64,000 nucleotides of DNA from Roseovarius atlanticus (GCF_001441615.1 NZ_LAXJ01000018.1:62001-126000); one strand, 5' to 3'. Positions 42,257-52,500 are shown, counted from the stretch's first letter. Notes: generated by a model not told the origin, from the sequence alone. Made by a program: numbers and translations.

Positions 42257-44179
42257 ATGACCACGACCACAGCACACCCGGACGCCGGTTTCGGCCGAGT
42301 CACCGCCACCCTTTCGGCGCTCAGCATTCGCTCGAAGCTCGCCGTCGCCGTCGCCTTGGGCTTCCTTCTTACCTTCGGGGTCTGCTTTGCCTTGCTCAGC
42401 AAGAACCTAAGTGCCATGACCCTCGAGAAACAGGCGGCGGACCAGGCGTTTCTGGCCGAGATGCTGTCGAAGCAAATGCGCGGGCCGATGCAATTCAAGG
42501 ACGGCGCGCGCCTGGCGGAAATCTACTCGTCGGCCACCGAAACAGATGTCTCGCTCATCGCGATAGACATTCGGCACGCGTCCGGCGAACAACTGGCCAC
42601 CCACAACGCGCGCGACATCCCGCCAAAGCTTCTGTCGCAGACGCTGAATCAGGTTATGGAAACCAAAACCCCGGCGCAGGCCCAGAGCGGAGAACTCAAC
42701 ATCATCGCCATCCCGGTCATGGCCAAGGACGGCGTGACACTCCTGGGGGCCGCCGGGTTTGCCTGGGACAACGGCCTTTTCCTGGCCGCTCAGAACGCGC
42801 ATATCCTGCGTGTTCTGGGCATAAGCGCCCTTGTGGCCATCGGCGGGCTCATCGCGATCGTTCTTGCCATCTCGTATCTCGTGACCGGGCCGATCAAGGC
42901 GCTCAGCGGTGCCATGCAATCCGTGTCCAACCACGATTACACCACCAAGATTCCCGGCGCACATCGCGCTGACGAGATCGGCAGAATGGCGCAAGACCTG
43001 CAAGGATTCCGCGACACCCTCCAGCGGGATGAAACCGAGGCCCGCAAGCGGCAGGAGCATACGGCGCTGCGGCAAAGATTGCTGCAGAAGTTGGGCGAAC
43101 GCATGTCGCGGCTCTCTTCCGGTCGGACAGATTGCAAGATCGACACCGCCGAGTTCAAGGGCCTCGATGCGGACCACCTCGAAATCTGCAACAACTTCAA
43201 CGACGTCGTCTCGAACCTGCGCAACATGCTGTCCACCATCGTCTCCACCGCCGACAGCGTGCGCACCAGTTCGCAGGAAATCTCCGAGGTGGCAGAGGAT
43301 CAGTCGAAACGCTCCGAGGCCCAGGCCGCGACCCTCGAGGAATCCGCCGCCGCCATCGAAGAGCTGAACACCAGCGTGCAGATGACCGCCACCCTGGCGT
43401 TGGACGCCAACGAGCGGATTGCCGACAACAAGAAGCGGGCCGCGGCCGGCGGCGCGGTTGTCGACCGCACGGTCAAGGCCATGCGCGACATCGAGGATTC
43501 CTCGCAGCAGATCACCGCGATCATCGGCGTGATCGACGACATCGCGTTCCAGACCAACCTACTGGCCCTGAATGCAGGCGTCGAGGCCGCGCGTGCCGGC
43601 GACTCAGGTCGCGGCTTTGCCGTGGTCGCCTCCGAAGTGCGCGCCCTGGCCCAGCGGGCCTCGGATTCCGCGAACGAGATCAAGGAACTGATCACGCGCT
43701 CCAGCGAGCATGTCACCGAGGGCAGCGAGCTTGCCAACCAGGCGGGTACGGCGCTCAGCGATATCATTGACGGCGTCAACCATGTCTCGGACCTGGTGTC
43801 GCGCATCGCCACAGGCTCCAGCGAACAGGCGACCAATCTGGCCGAAATCAAGGACAGCGTGACCGAACTCGACAAGGTGACCCAACAGAACGCGGCCGTG
43901 ATCGAGGAATCCTCGGCCGCCAGCCGCAGCCTGAGCCATGAGGCACAGCGCATGTCCGAGATCCTGCGCCAGTTCAATCTCGACGAGCTGCGTGACGCGG
44001 GTTCCGACACCGCACGCCCACTGACGGCGGCACCGCTCAGAACCGGCTGGGAAGACGAGATCGCCCGGGCTGAAACGCGAGACGCCGCAGCGGACAAGCC
44101 GGACAGCGCGGTCAGCACAATCGCGCCCGCCTCCGGTTCCGTGGCGGTAAACGGCCAGGAAGATTGGCATGACTTCTGA
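42257..44179 (+). CDS. Membrane methyl-accepting chemotaxis protein
   Basis: 640 residues from the ATG at 42257 (a GTG one codon before is possible). TM1 at about 28-48, periplasmic sensor of about 130 residues, TM2 at about 185-207 ([22 protein letters not shown]), HAMP (about 210-260), then a signalling domain with [40 protein letters not shown], the MCP hairpin. The last residues DWHDF match the xWxxF pentapeptide that binds CheR and CheB. It lies between the secreted Cache protein and cheD. Confidence 0.95.
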   Translation: MTTTTAHPDAGFGRVTATLSALSIRSKLAVAVALGFLLTFGVCFALLSKNLSAMTLEKQAADQAFLAEMLSKQMRGPMQFKDGARLAEIYSSATETDVSLIAIDIRHASGEQLATHNARDIPPKLLSQTLNQVMETKTPAQAQSGELNIIAIPVMAKDGVTLLGAAGFAWDNGLFLAAQNAHILRVLGISALVAIGGLIAIVLAISYLVTGPIKALSGAMQSVSNHDYTTKIPGAHRADEIGRMAQDLQGFRDTLQRDETEARKRQEHTALRQRLLQKLGERMSRLSSGRTDCKIDTAEFKGLDADHLEICNNFNDVVSNLRNMLSTIVSTADSVRTSSQEISEVAEDQSKRSEAQAATLEESAAAIEELNTSVQMTATLALDANERIADNKKRAAAGGAVVDRTVKAMRDIEDSSQQITAIIGVIDDIAFQTNLLALNAGVEAARAGDSGRGFAVVASEVRALAQRASDSANEIKELITRSSEHVTEGSELANQAGTALSDIIDGVNHVSDLVSRIATGSSEQATNLAEIKDSVTELDKVTQQNAAVIEESSAASRSLSHEAQRMSEILRQFNLDELRDAGSDTARPLTAAPLRTGWEDEIARAETRDAAADKPDSAVSTIAPASGSVAVNGQEDWHDF

Positions 44180-44215
44180 TCGATCTTCCGCCGTCACGCG
44201 GGGCCAGGAGGCAGG

Positions 44216-44821
44216 ATGACGCATCTCGGCAACCGCCACGCGCCGCGGCCGGACGCGGCCGGTCCGACCGGCCAACCACCAGGTTCCGTCGACGGGGCCG
44301 TCTTCATTCCGCTGTTCCAGGGTGAGACGCGGATCTCGGACCGGCGCGATGAAATCATGACGACGATCCTCGGCTCTTGTATCGCCACATGCATGTGGGA
44401 CGCCGTGGCCGGCGTGGGTGGCATGAACCATTTTCTGCTGCCGGGCGGCACCAGCGACCGTGGCGACAACATGCGCTATGGCGTGAATGCCATGGAACTT
44501 CTGATCAACGGACTTCTGAAAAAGGGGGCCGACCGCAGGCGGCTTGAGGTCAAGCTTTTCGGCGGTGCCAAGATGTTCGAAGGCGGCGCCGAGATCGGGG
44601 CCAAGAATGCCAGTTTCGCCCAATGGTATGTCGAGAACGAAGGCTTCACCGTTACGGGCAGCTGTTTGGGCGGCACCCGCGGTCGCAAGATTCGGTTCTG
44701 GCCTGCGTCCGGCCGGGTCCAGCAATGCTTCATGAACACCATGACGGATCCGGCTGTGCCCGTCACCACGCGCCCCCCGCGTGACGACAACGCGGCGCAA
44801 GGTGATATTCAGCTGTTCTGA
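44216..44821 (+). CDS. cheD: Chemoreceptor glutamine deamidase CheD
   Basis: 201 residues, longer than usual by an N-terminal extension of about 40. Catalytic Cys55 in TTILGSCIATCMWD and His72 in GGMNHFLLPGG match CheD. GAKMFEGGAEIGAKNASFA and GGTRGRKIRFWPASGRV are family features. It deamidates specific Gln residues of MCPs, which takes over part of the work of CheB. It closes the che operon. The N-terminal extension is not conserved. Confidence 0.93.
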   Translation: MTHLGNRHAPRPDAAGPTGQPPGSVDGAVFIPLFQGETRISDRRDEIMTTILGSCIATCMWDAVAGVGGMNHFLLPGGTSDRGDNMRYGVNAMELLINGLLKKGADRRRLEVKLFGGAKMFEGGAEIGAKNASFAQWYVENEGFTVTGSCLGGTRGRKIRFWPASGRVQQCFMNTMTDPAVPVTTRPPRDDNAAQGDIQLF

Positions 44822-45215
44822 TTTGCCGCGCTTCGGCCTGGCAATTTGTCTGCGGACGCGATCCAGGGTACCAGCCCACCGCCGGCCTTGACCGCGCCGA
44901 TCGCCACCGCGCGCACACGGAAGCGATCGCACTAAAGCTTGGAAACACCATACATATCGTCAAAGAGGATCGCATCCGCATCGGTACGTGGTCTCTCGAA
45001 GAGGTCACCGAGGTCTCGCAACGGTCCTGAGCGTGCGCGTGCAATAGGGCTGACCAAGTAACCAAAAGTCGCCAGCCACGACGCGACCCGACCGACCGGA
45101 ACGTGCTGAAACACAGCGAACACCGCGCTTGTCACCGGCAAACGCGCAGGTGTGGCAAGCTTATCCGGGGACTCGCCCGCGCGCTTTTGCCCCCATGGCC
45201 CGGTTTATCGGCCGG
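44822..45215. other. Non-coding gap between cheD and the soluble MCP gene
   Basis: 394 bp between convergent genes. No gene, RNA or repeat is supported. A 69-codon minus-strand frame at 44932-45141 would start with TTG and was not accepted. Confidence 0.5.
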
Positions 45216-46589
45216 TCACGACGCCCGTGGCAACGGGGCCGCATCCTGTGCCGCCATCCCCATCCTGGCATGCGGCACAGGCCCGGCCGTGGCCGTCCTG
45301 AACATGGACATCTGCACCGACAATTCCCGCGCGTCCGACGCCAACACCTTGCTGACCGCCGTTGATTGCTCGACCATCGCCGCGTTCTGCTGGGTCACGG
45401 TATCGAGCTGCCCAACCGCGCTGTTGATTTCCGACAACGACACGGCCTGTTCCGACGCGCCATCGGTGATCTTGTTGATATGCGCATAGATACCGGCCAC
45501 GCCGGACACGATCTTCTTCAGCTCCACGCCCGCCTGGTGCACCAGGTCCACCCCGGACGAGACGTGCTGCGAGCTGTCAGTGATCAACGTCTTGATCTCG
45601 TCCGCCGCCTCGGCCGAGCGCTGCGCCAACAGGCGGATCTCGGAGGCCACAACCGCAAAGCCGCGTCCCGCGTCACCCGCCCTGGCCGCCTCGACCCCGG
45701 CATTCAGCGCCAGCAGGTTGGTCTGAAAGGCGATATCGTCGATCACGCCGATGATCTGTGAGATCTGGTTCGAAGACTTCTCGATGTTGGCCATCGCGTT
45801 CACCGCATTCTCGACGACCTTGCCACTGTGCTCGGCGGTCACGCGGGCGGAACTGGCCGACCTTTCGACCTCCTTGGCGCCTTCTGCCGCGGATTCCGCG
45901 GTGGCTGTCAGGTCCTTGATCGCTGCCGCCGTCTCTTCCAGGGTCGCGGCCTGGTTTTCGGTCCGGTTCGACATCTCGATCGATGCTTCGCCGACCTCGC
46001 TGGCGGTACGCTCGACGGTCCCCGCCACCTCTTTGGCCGAGATGATCGCCGAAGACAGCCGTGATGTGGCCGCATTGAACGCATCGCCCAACCGGTCGAT
46101 ATCCGCCACGCCACACGGCGCGACCTGGTGTTCCAGATTGCCTTCGCTCAGGGCGTTGAGCGCCTCCGCGATGCGTTCGATCCCGCGACGCCGCGCCGTG
46201 ACGTCGGTGGCGACCTTGATCACCTTCCCGACAGTTCCATCGGAGTTTATGACGGGGGCATAGGTCGCGCTGATCCAGACGATCTCGCCCGTTTTGGCGA
46301 CGCGCGGAAACTGGTCGGTGAAGAATTCGCCCTCGGCCAGCGCCGTCCAGAAGGCACGGTACTCTTCGCTTTGCGCATAGTTCGGCGTCACGAACATGGC
46401 GTGGTGCTGCCCGGCGATCTCGTCAAGAGAATAGCCCAACACGTTCAGGAAATTCTCGTTCGCCCTCAGGATCGTACCGTCAGGTGTGAACTCGATCACC
46501 GCCTGGGTGCGGTCGATCACCGATACCAGCCCTTGCGCGAACTCAACATCGCCGCGCGCTTTTGTATCTTGCTTCCCCTTCCCGAACAT
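45216..46589 (-). CDS. Soluble PAS-containing methyl-accepting chemotaxis protein
   Basis: 457 residues from the ATG at 46587-46589 (MFGKGKQ), which has AAGGAG 5 nt upstream. No membrane segment. PAS domain at about 20-130 (AVIEFTPDGTILRANENFLNVLGYSLDEIAGQHHAMFV), then a helical linker and MCP signalling domain with [46 protein letters not shown]. It is probably a cytoplasmic redox or energy sensor. It faces the che operon tail to tail and has its own promoter. Confidence 0.94.
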   Translation of the reverse strand: MFGKGKQDTKARGDVEFAQGLVSVIDRTQAVIEFTPDGTILRANENFLNVLGYSLDEIAGQHHAMFVTPNYAQSEEYRAFWTALAEGEFFTDQFPRVAKTGEIVWISATYAPVINSDGTVGKVIKVATDVTARRRGIERIAEALNALSEGNLEHQVAPCGVADIDRLGDAFNAATSRLSSAIISAKEVAGTVERTASEVGEASIEMSNRTENQAATLEETAAAIKDLTATAESAAEGAKEVERSASSARVTAEHSGKVVENAVNAMANIEKSSNQISQIIGVIDDIAFQTNLLALNAGVEAARAGDAGRGFAVVASEIRLLAQRSAEAADEIKTLITDSSQHVSSGVDLVHQAGVELKKIVSGVAGIYAHINKITDGASEQAVSLSEINSAVGQLDTVTQQNAAMVEQSTAVSKVLASDARELSVQMSMFRTATAGPVPHARMGMAAQDAAPLPRAS

Positions 46590-46715
46590 CGGCACTCCTT
46601 CAAAGACAGCGTTCCGCGCACCCTAGCCGCCAGGGATTAACAAACTGCTGCCTTTGATCCGGCCCAATGGCGCAAGTCTTATGCAGCCTGTTCGAAGCAC
46701 CTCGTCTTCGATCTC

Positions 46716-46731
46716 GCCGGCGCGCGCCGGC
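46716..46731. terminator. Perfect GC palindrome downstream of the first TonB receptor
   Basis: GCCGGCGC followed by its exact complement GCGCCGGC, a 16-bp palindrome between the receptor stop (46800) and the MCP start (46589), both on the minus strand. It has no T-run; a terminator role is tentative. Confidence 0.35.
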
Positions 46732-46799
46732 CGGGCCGGTAACAGTGCCGCTAAGAGGCCCGGCACAGGCGCCGCACCTCATCGCGCGCCGCGAGTCGA

Positions 46800-48755
46800 T
46801 CAGAAAGCGAGGTTAGCCGTCAGGCTGACCGAGCGGCCCGGTTCCGTCAACGCGATCACATTACCCAGCCCGACTCCGTCCGACGAGCGACTGGTGTAGG
46901 TCGCGTCAAAAATGTTGCGCACGTCCAGCCGCATCTGCAACCGGTCAAAGCTGCTCGGCGTGTAGGTCGCGTAAAGGTTGGCGACCTCATAGCCCGACAG
47001 GGGCACCGGCGTGTCGCGGTTCTTGAATGCGATTTCCGCCGTGCCGCCGAAGGTCCACTCGTCGGTGACATCGACAGCGCCCTCCAGGGCGATTGCCTTG
47101 CCAACGGGCCGGCCCAGGTAATACGCGGTCGAGCCGATCGTCGTGCTGTTCAGCTCGACATCGGCATCGGTATAGTTGGCCCGGACAAACCCGTTGGCCC
47201 ACGTGTACCCGACCGACGCTTCCCACCCCTTCGAGGACAGGTCGGCAATCGCGCCCCGGTCGCCTCCTGTGGGCAGCACGGCGTTGATGTCGTTCACGTA
47301 GGTTTCGAAATACGCACCGCTCAGCTGCCACGCTCCCCGCTCATACCGCAGGCCGATCCGGCCCGCATCCGACCGCGACGTGGTGAACCCGGCATAGGTC
47401 CACGGCGCGCCGAAATTGATCAGCGCCGCCTCGCCCAGCTCGTACCCGCCCCAGCTGTGGGCATAGCCTGCGTTCAGGGTCAGCGCATCGGTGATCTTGT
47501 AGTCGACCGACCCATTGGCGCTGAAGCCGTCATCCTTGAAGGTCTGGCCGTTGGCGGCCTCGAACTCCTGCCAGTCGTAACGCGCGCCATAGGACACCGA
47601 CACGCGCTCGCCGACATCCTGCCGCGCCTGCGCGAAAATCCCGATGTTCCAGTGATCCTCGCTTCCGGAACTGCCGAACGGGCCCGGACCACGGCCAAAG
47701 CCCGACGCGGACTCGTCGAAGAAATCGACACCCACCGACAGGTCCCCGCCGGCGATGGCAAAGCGGTTCTTGAACGTCCCGCTGAAGCTTTCGTTTGTGC
47801 CGAAGACACCCGACGCGTCGATCTCCTGTTCGTTATAGCTCAGCTGGAAGAACGGATCGAACCAGTCCGTGGCACTGTCCTTGGTATAGGTCAGCGTATA
47901 GGAGGTGCGCTTCGACAACGCCGGCACCAGCACGCTGGGTCGTCCGACGACGCCTGCAAAGTCGGGCCGGATGAAAATGATGCCGCCGGGCCCCGCCTGC
48001 CCGGCCCGCAGGCCTGTGTCCTCGGTCTGGGACGCCGCGAATTCCAGGCGGTGCCCCGTGGGCGAGGTATAGGCGAACTTGCCCAGGTAGCTGGTCAGAT
48101 CCGCCTCCGAGCCGGGAACGGTCACGCCGCTGCCATCTTCGTAGCTGCCACTGTCCGACCGCGTGCCGCTGAGCAGGTATTCGAACCCGCCGCTGCGCCC
48201 AAACAGCGTCAGCCCGGCGCGCACCTGGTCCTCGTTCGTGCCAAACGTCAGCGTCGTCATGCCGCCGAAATTGTCGCCATCTTCCAGCAGGTCGGTGGCG
48301 TCCTTGGTCTCGTAGGCCAGCGACCCGGCCAGCGCGTTCGGTCCCGCATCCGCCGGCGCCAGCCCCTTGCTGACCTCGACCGATTTCAGCAGCGCAGGGT
48401 CGATCAGCACGTTTCCGGTATGGTGAAACGCCGACTTGTTCTGCCGCGCGCCATCGATGGTGACCGACAGCAGGCTTTCCTCGACGCCGTTGACGAAGAC
48501 CTTGTTGGCAATCGCCGCCCCGCCGCTGGTGGTGACCGACGTTTCCCCGTCGAACACATCGCGGATGGATTGCGGATTGCGCTGTTCGATCTCTTCCTCC
48601 GAGATCTCGTCATTGCCCAGAAGCGCCTGCGCTTCCGGCGAGCCGATGCGGATCGTCCCGAGGAAAGTGGCGCCTTCGGCGTCCTGCGCCAGGGCGGCAG
48701 GCACGGGCAGAAAAGCGGTCGTGATCAGCAAAATGCCGAGGCGAGAGAGGTTCAT
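46800..48755 (-). CDS. TonB-dependent receptor (siderophore/iron type)
   Basis: 651 residues with a signal peptide (MNLSRLGILLITTAFLPVPAALAQ). The plug domain has EEEIEQRNPQSIRDVFDGETSV and VNGVEESLLSVTIDGARQNK, and the beta-barrel ends with the aromatic tail SVSLTANLAF. It imports a metal chelate through the outer membrane. It follows an iron-type ABC importer (163-bp gap), all on the same strand, so they probably serve the same ligand. It is a clear paralogue of the receptor at 53089. ATG at 48753-48755 chosen because of the signal peptide. Confidence 0.92.
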   Translation of the reverse strand: MNLSRLGILLITTAFLPVPAALAQDAEGATFLGTIRIGSPEAQALLGNDEISEEEIEQRNPQSIRDVFDGETSVTTSGGAAIANKVFVNGVEESLLSVTIDGARQNKSAFHHTGNVLIDPALLKSVEVSKGLAPADAGPNALAGSLAYETKDATDLLEDGDNFGGMTTLTFGTNEDQVRAGLTLFGRSGGFEYLLSGTRSDSGSYEDGSGVTVPGSEADLTSYLGKFAYTSPTGHRLEFAASQTEDTGLRAGQAGPGGIIFIRPDFAGVVGRPSVLVPALSKRTSYTLTYTKDSATDWFDPFFQLSYNEQEIDASGVFGTNESFSGTFKNRFAIAGGDLSVGVDFFDESASGFGRGPGPFGSSGSEDHWNIGIFAQARQDVGERVSVSYGARYDWQEFEAANGQTFKDDGFSANGSVDYKITDALTLNAGYAHSWGGYELGEAALINFGAPWTYAGFTTSRSDAGRIGLRYERGAWQLSGAYFETYVNDINAVLPTGGDRGAIADLSSKGWEASVGYTWANGFVRANYTDADVELNSTTIGSTAYYLGRPVGKAIALEGAVDVTDEWTFGGTAEIAFKNRDTPVPLSGYEVANLYATYTPSSFDRLQMRLDVRNIFDATYTSRSSDGVGLGNVIALTEPGRSVSLTANLAF

Positions 48756-48918
48756 GACTGTGTCCCATTTCAATCGTGTCGAAGCTGGGTACGTGCGGTC
48801 ATGCTTCCCTGGCAGTGATGCGGCGACGTGTAAGGCTCTGCGCGCGAAGTGCAACACGATCCCGTGCAAGGCACTGGCCGGTCTGGCATTTTTGCATCAA
48901 TATCGACGTGCCGAAGGC

Positions 48919-49671
48919 TCAGACCCTCACGAAGGTCCGCCCGCCGATCCTGTGGACAGCTGCGTCGGTTCCGAAAATGTGCTGCATCAGCCTGCCGTCC
49001 ACCAGGGTGGCCGCATCCCCCTGCGGGCCAATTTTCCCGCCTTTCATGGTGACGATATGATCGGCATAGGCACAGGCATAGTTGATGTCGTGCAGCACGA
49101 TCACCACCGTGCGCCCGTGCTCTCGCGCCAGCCTCTGCAACAGCGCCATCAGAGACCGCGACGCCGCGATATCCAGGTTGTTCAGCGGCTCGTCCAGCAG
49201 CATGTAATCCGTGTCCTGCGCGAATATCATCGCCAAGAGCGCTCGCTGCCGCTGCCCGCCCGACACCGTGTCCAACGTCCGCTGCGCCAGCGGGTCCAGG
49301 TCGAACAGGGTCAGCGCCTCGGCTACCTTTTCATGGTCGTGCTTGCCCCTTCGCCCCAGGTGATGCGGATAGCGCCCGAAGGCCACCAGTTCCGCGATTG
49401 TCAGCCGCGGCGCGATCTCGGAACTTTGCGGCAGGATCGCCAGCCGCCGCGCCAGCGTGTTCGACGCGCAGACGCCCACCTCCAGCTCGTCCACCATGAT
49501 CCGCCCCGTGCGATGCCGCGCCAGCCGCGCGATCAGCGACAGCAGCGTGCTCTTGCCCGCTCCGTTCGGCCCGATCAGCGCGGTCACCTTGCCCTTCGGA
49601 ATCTTCAACTCGATATCGTGCAGCACTGTGCTGCCGCCCAGATCGTGGCTCACGCCCGTCACGGAAATCAT
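48919..49671 (-). CDS. Siderophore ABC transporter ATPase
   Basis: 250 residues. Walker A GPNGAGKSTL, signature VSGGQRQRALLAM and Walker B YMLLDEPLNNLD. The pattern ISVTGVSHDLGGSTVLHDIEL and HDINYACAYADHIVTMKGGKI fits FecE/FepC-like ATPases of the YclP/FatE/VctC group. It energises uptake through the two permeases encoded just upstream, with which it overlaps by 4 nt. Confidence 0.92.
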   Translation of the reverse strand: MISVTGVSHDLGGSTVLHDIELKIPKGKVTALIGPNGAGKSTLLSLIARLARHRTGRIMVDELEVGVCASNTLARRLAILPQSSEIAPRLTIAELVAFGRYPHHLGRRGKHDHEKVAEALTLFDLDPLAQRTLDTVSGGQRQRALLAMIFAQDTDYMLLDEPLNNLDIAASRSLMALLQRLAREHGRTVVIVLHDINYACAYADHIVTMKGGKIGPQGDAATLVDGRLMQHIFGTDAAVHRIGGRTFVRV

Positions 49672-50612
49672 CGCTTCGATCCTTTCATAACCAGCACCAG
49701 GAACAGCACGCCGCCCGCAAGGTCGATCACCACGGTCAGCGGCGTTACCAGCCCGAACACGCGCTCCAGCAGGGCTTGTCCCCCGACCAGAGTCGTGCCC
49801 GAAATCAGCGCGGCCGAGACCAGCAGCACCGCGTGCCGTCCGGTCGGCGTCACCGCGTGGGCGATGCTGACCACCAGCAGCCCCAGGAACGCCGTCGGCC
49901 CGACCAGCGCGGTCGCCACCGACACCAGAACGCCGATCAGGACCAACACCTGCAACGTGCCGCGCCGCACGTTCTCGCCCAGGTTTATCGCCGCCTCGCG
50001 CCCCAGCGACAGCACGTCCAGCCGGTGCCGTATGGCCCATGCGCCGATCAGCGCCGCGCCGATGGTCACCGTCGCGATGGCTAAAAGGCCGGTCTCGATC
50101 TGGTGGAACCGGGCATAAGACGACACCTGCACCACGCTGAACTCGTTCGGGTCCAGCATCCGCACCAACAGTGTGCGCAGCGACCGGAACAGCACGGTCA
50201 GCACCAGCCCGGTCAAGATCATCCGCATCAGGTCGGGCCGCTCCTGCAACAACAACGTCCCGAACAACAGCAGCGACGCTCCGGTCATCAGCACCAGCGA
50301 CACCACGAACTGCACCCACGAGGTTACGACAAGGTAATCGGTCATCCCGAAAACGAAGACGCCCATCGCCACGATCAGCACGAAAAGCTCGTCGAACCCC
50401 ATGATCGACGGCGTCAGGATGCGGTTCTGCGTGATCGTCTGAAACAGAACCGTCGAGGTCGAAAGTGCCACCGCCACTAGGCACAGGGCCGCCAGCTTCG
50501 CGCCGCGAAACTCCAGCACGAAGCCCCAGTTGCCGCGCGCGCCGATGGTCATGTAGGCCACCGCCGACGCCACGAACAGCACCGCAAGAACAATCAGCCG
50601 CCTACGGTGCAT
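49668..50612 (-). CDS. Siderophore ABC transporter permease (FecD-like)
   Basis: 314 residues from the ATG at 50610-50612, with about nine helices. Family features: STVLFQTITQNRILTPSIMGFDELFVLI near residues 60-87 and VGPTAFLGLLVVSIAHAVTPTGRHAVLLVSAALISG, plus LVTPLTVVIDLAGGVLFLVLVMKG at the end. It overlaps the upstream permease by 11 nt. Fits the YclO/FatC/CeuC type. Confidence 0.9.
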   Translation of the reverse strand: MHRRRLIVLAVLFVASAVAYMTIGARGNWGFVLEFRGAKLAALCLVAVALSTSTVLFQTITQNRILTPSIMGFDELFVLIVAMGVFVFGMTDYLVVTSWVQFVVSLVLMTGASLLLFGTLLLQERPDLMRMILTGLVLTVLFRSLRTLLVRMLDPNEFSVVQVSSYARFHQIETGLLAIATVTIGAALIGAWAIRHRLDVLSLGREAAINLGENVRRGTLQVLVLIGVLVSVATALVGPTAFLGLLVVSIAHAVTPTGRHAVLLVSAALISGTTLVGGQALLERVFGLVTPLTVVIDLAGGVLFLVLVMKGSKR

Positions 50613-51555
50613 GGCGCGCCGGACGGTAAAGCAGCCAGATGAACACAACCGCGCCCACCACACCCAGCACCGTGGCCGAGGGCATCTCGAACGGATAGCG
50701 CAGCACACGGGCCACGATATCCGCCACCAGCACCAGCCCCGCGCCCATCATCGCGATCACCGGCAACGTGCGGCGCAGGTTGTCGCCCATCATGCGCGAC
50801 ACGATGTTGGGCACGATCAGCCCGACAAAGGGGATGATCCCCACGCTCACCACGGTCAGCGCGCTGACCAGCGACACGGCCAGAAGCCCGAACAGCATCA
50901 CCTGCCGGTAATTGAGCCCAAGGTTAATGCTGGCCGCGTGTCCCAGCCCCAGGATCGAGAACTGGTCGGCGGCCACGAAACACAACACCGCCGCGATGGC
51001 CGCCAGCCAGAGCGTCTCGTACCGGCCCTGCAACACGCCCGAGAATTCTCCGGTCACCCAGACGCCGATCATCTGCAACAGGTCGTTTTGATAGGCCACG
51101 AAGGTCACGCCGGCCCCGATCACCCCGCCATAGACCAGCCCCACGAGGGCCACCATGTAGGGCTGCGTCGGCGGCAGCCGCCGGGCGATGAGCAGGAAAC
51201 CGGCGGTCGAGGCGAACGCCGTCGCCGACGCCATCGCGATCTTGGCAAACAGCGATGCCGTCGGCGCGAATAGCGTGACCAGCAGGATGCCCAGCGCCGC
51301 GCCTTCACCGCTGCCCACCGTCATCGGCTCGACGAAACGGTTGCGCATCAGCATCTGAAGAACCGTCCCCGCCACCGCCAGCGACGCCCCGGTGATCAGT
51401 ACCGCGAACAGGCGCGGCGCGCGGCTCACCGCGATCAGTTGCAGCGCCTCAGGGTCCTGCAACAGCGCAGCCGGGCGCAGGTCGATCACGCCGATGAACA
51501 GCGACACGCCCGACAGCGCCAGCAGCGCCACTACCCCGAGGACAATCTTGCCCAC
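50602..51555 (-). CDS. Siderophore ABC transporter permease (FecC-like)
   Basis: 317 residues with about nine helices. Features: ITGASLAVAGTVLQMLMRNRFVEPMTVGSGEGAALGILL and VGIIPFVGLIVPNIVSRMMGDNLRRTLPVIAMMGAGLVL, the usual permease and ATPase-contact stretches. It starts 3 nt after the binding-protein stop and overlaps the next permease. The pair forms the pore for the siderophore. Confidence 0.92.
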   Translation of the reverse strand: MGKIVLGVVALLALSGVSLFIGVIDLRPAALLQDPEALQLIAVSRAPRLFAVLITGASLAVAGTVLQMLMRNRFVEPMTVGSGEGAALGILLVTLFAPTASLFAKIAMASATAFASTAGFLLIARRLPPTQPYMVALVGLVYGGVIGAGVTFVAYQNDLLQMIGVWVTGEFSGVLQGRYETLWLAAIAAVLCFVAADQFSILGLGHAASINLGLNYRQVMLFGLLAVSLVSALTVVSVGIIPFVGLIVPNIVSRMMGDNLRRTLPVIAMMGAGLVLVADIVARVLRYPFEMPSATVLGVVGAVVFIWLLYRPARHAP

Positions 51556-51558
51556 AGC

Positions 51559-52446
51559 TCAGTTGCCGGAAAATGCGGCCAGCAACTGGTCCATGGTGGC
51601 ATCGAGGGCCTGAACCCCGCCCGCCGCAATGTAGATCGGCGCGCTATCGAGGGTGATCAGCTTGCCATTGCGCCACGCTTTCGTCTCGCGCACCAGCACG
51701 TTGTCCAGCGTCGATGTCGCCGTCTCCACGTCGCCGATCGCGGCGCTGCGGTCGATCACCAGGATCACGTCGGGATCGACTTGCCGGATGAATTCGAAAC
51801 TGATCGCCTCGCCATGGTCCGAGCCCGCCACTTCTTCGGCGGCCACCTCCAGCCCGAAGGCCGTGTGCAGCCAGCCGAACCGCCCCGCCGGGCCATAGGC
51901 CGACACCTTTGGCCCGTTCGTCATCACGATCAGCGTCCGTCCCGCGCCCGAGGCAGCCTCGGTCACCTCGGCCTGCTTGCGCATCAACGCGTCGGCCAGC
52001 GCCGCCGCCTCTTCCTGCCTGCCGAAAATCGCGCCATAGGCTTCCAGCCGCTTCAGCCCCGTCGCCAGCGTGTCCTCATGGATCGTCATATCGATCGTCG
52101 GCGCGATGCGGGCCAGATCGGGCACCTGGTCATGGCTGCGTCCACCGGCAATGATCAGGTCCGGCTGCAACGCATACACCGCCTCCATGTCCGGCTCGAA
52201 CAGCGTACCGATCCGCGCCGCCCCCTCCGCCGCGTCCTCCAGGTAGTCCAGGTAGAAGTTGGAAATCGTACCATCCACCTCGACGCCCAGCGCCTCCAGC
52301 GTATCGAGCGCGGCCATGTCGTAGACGGCGACGGTTTCGGGGGTCTGCGCAACGGTCTCAGCGCCGCGAAACGTCTCGACGGTCACATCCTGCGCACCGA
52401 CCGGCCCTGCCGCAAGGCAAAGCGCAAAAGCGAATTTTCGAAGCAT
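51559..52446 (-). CDS. Siderophore-binding periplasmic protein (FatB/CeuE/YclQ-like)
   Basis: 295 residues with a signal peptide (MLRKFAFALCLAAGPVGAQ). The mature part has VAVYDMAALDTLEALGVEV and YLEDAAEGAARIGTLFEPDMEAVYALQPDLIIAGGRSHDQ, the pattern of class III siderophore-binding proteins of the catechol-binding CeuE/FatB/YclQ group. No lipobox. First gene of the four-gene importer operon, divergent from the DUF2218 gene. Confidence 0.92.
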   Translation of the reverse strand: MLRKFAFALCLAAGPVGAQDVTVETFRGAETVAQTPETVAVYDMAALDTLEALGVEVDGTISNFYLDYLEDAAEGAARIGTLFEPDMEAVYALQPDLIIAGGRSHDQVPDLARIAPTIDMTIHEDTLATGLKRLEAYGAIFGRQEEAAALADALMRKQAEVTEAASGAGRTLIVMTNGPKVSAYGPAGRFGWLHTAFGLEVAAEEVAGSDHGEAISFEFIRQVDPDVILVIDRSAAIGDVETATSTLDNVLVRETKAWRNGKLITLDSAPIYIAAGGVQALDATMDQLLAAFSGN

Positions 52447-52467
52447 GTCTTCCCTCTGTCTTGAAAA

Positions 52468-52500
52468 GCCTGCATGGCTGGGAAGTCTGGCTTTGCAGGC
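52468..52500. repeat. Spaced inverted repeat in the divergent promoter region
   Basis: GCCTGCA and TGCAGGC form perfect 7-bp arms 19 nt apart, between the binding-protein gene and the DUF2218 gene. It could be a regulatory site or a 5'-leader hairpin of the DUF2218 transcript. Confidence 0.4.

Noticed and set aside
44932-45141. 69-codon frame on the minus strand in the gap after cheD
   Set aside because: Composition is slightly protein-like, but the start would be TTG without ribosome site and no family is recognised, so it is not listed as a gene.
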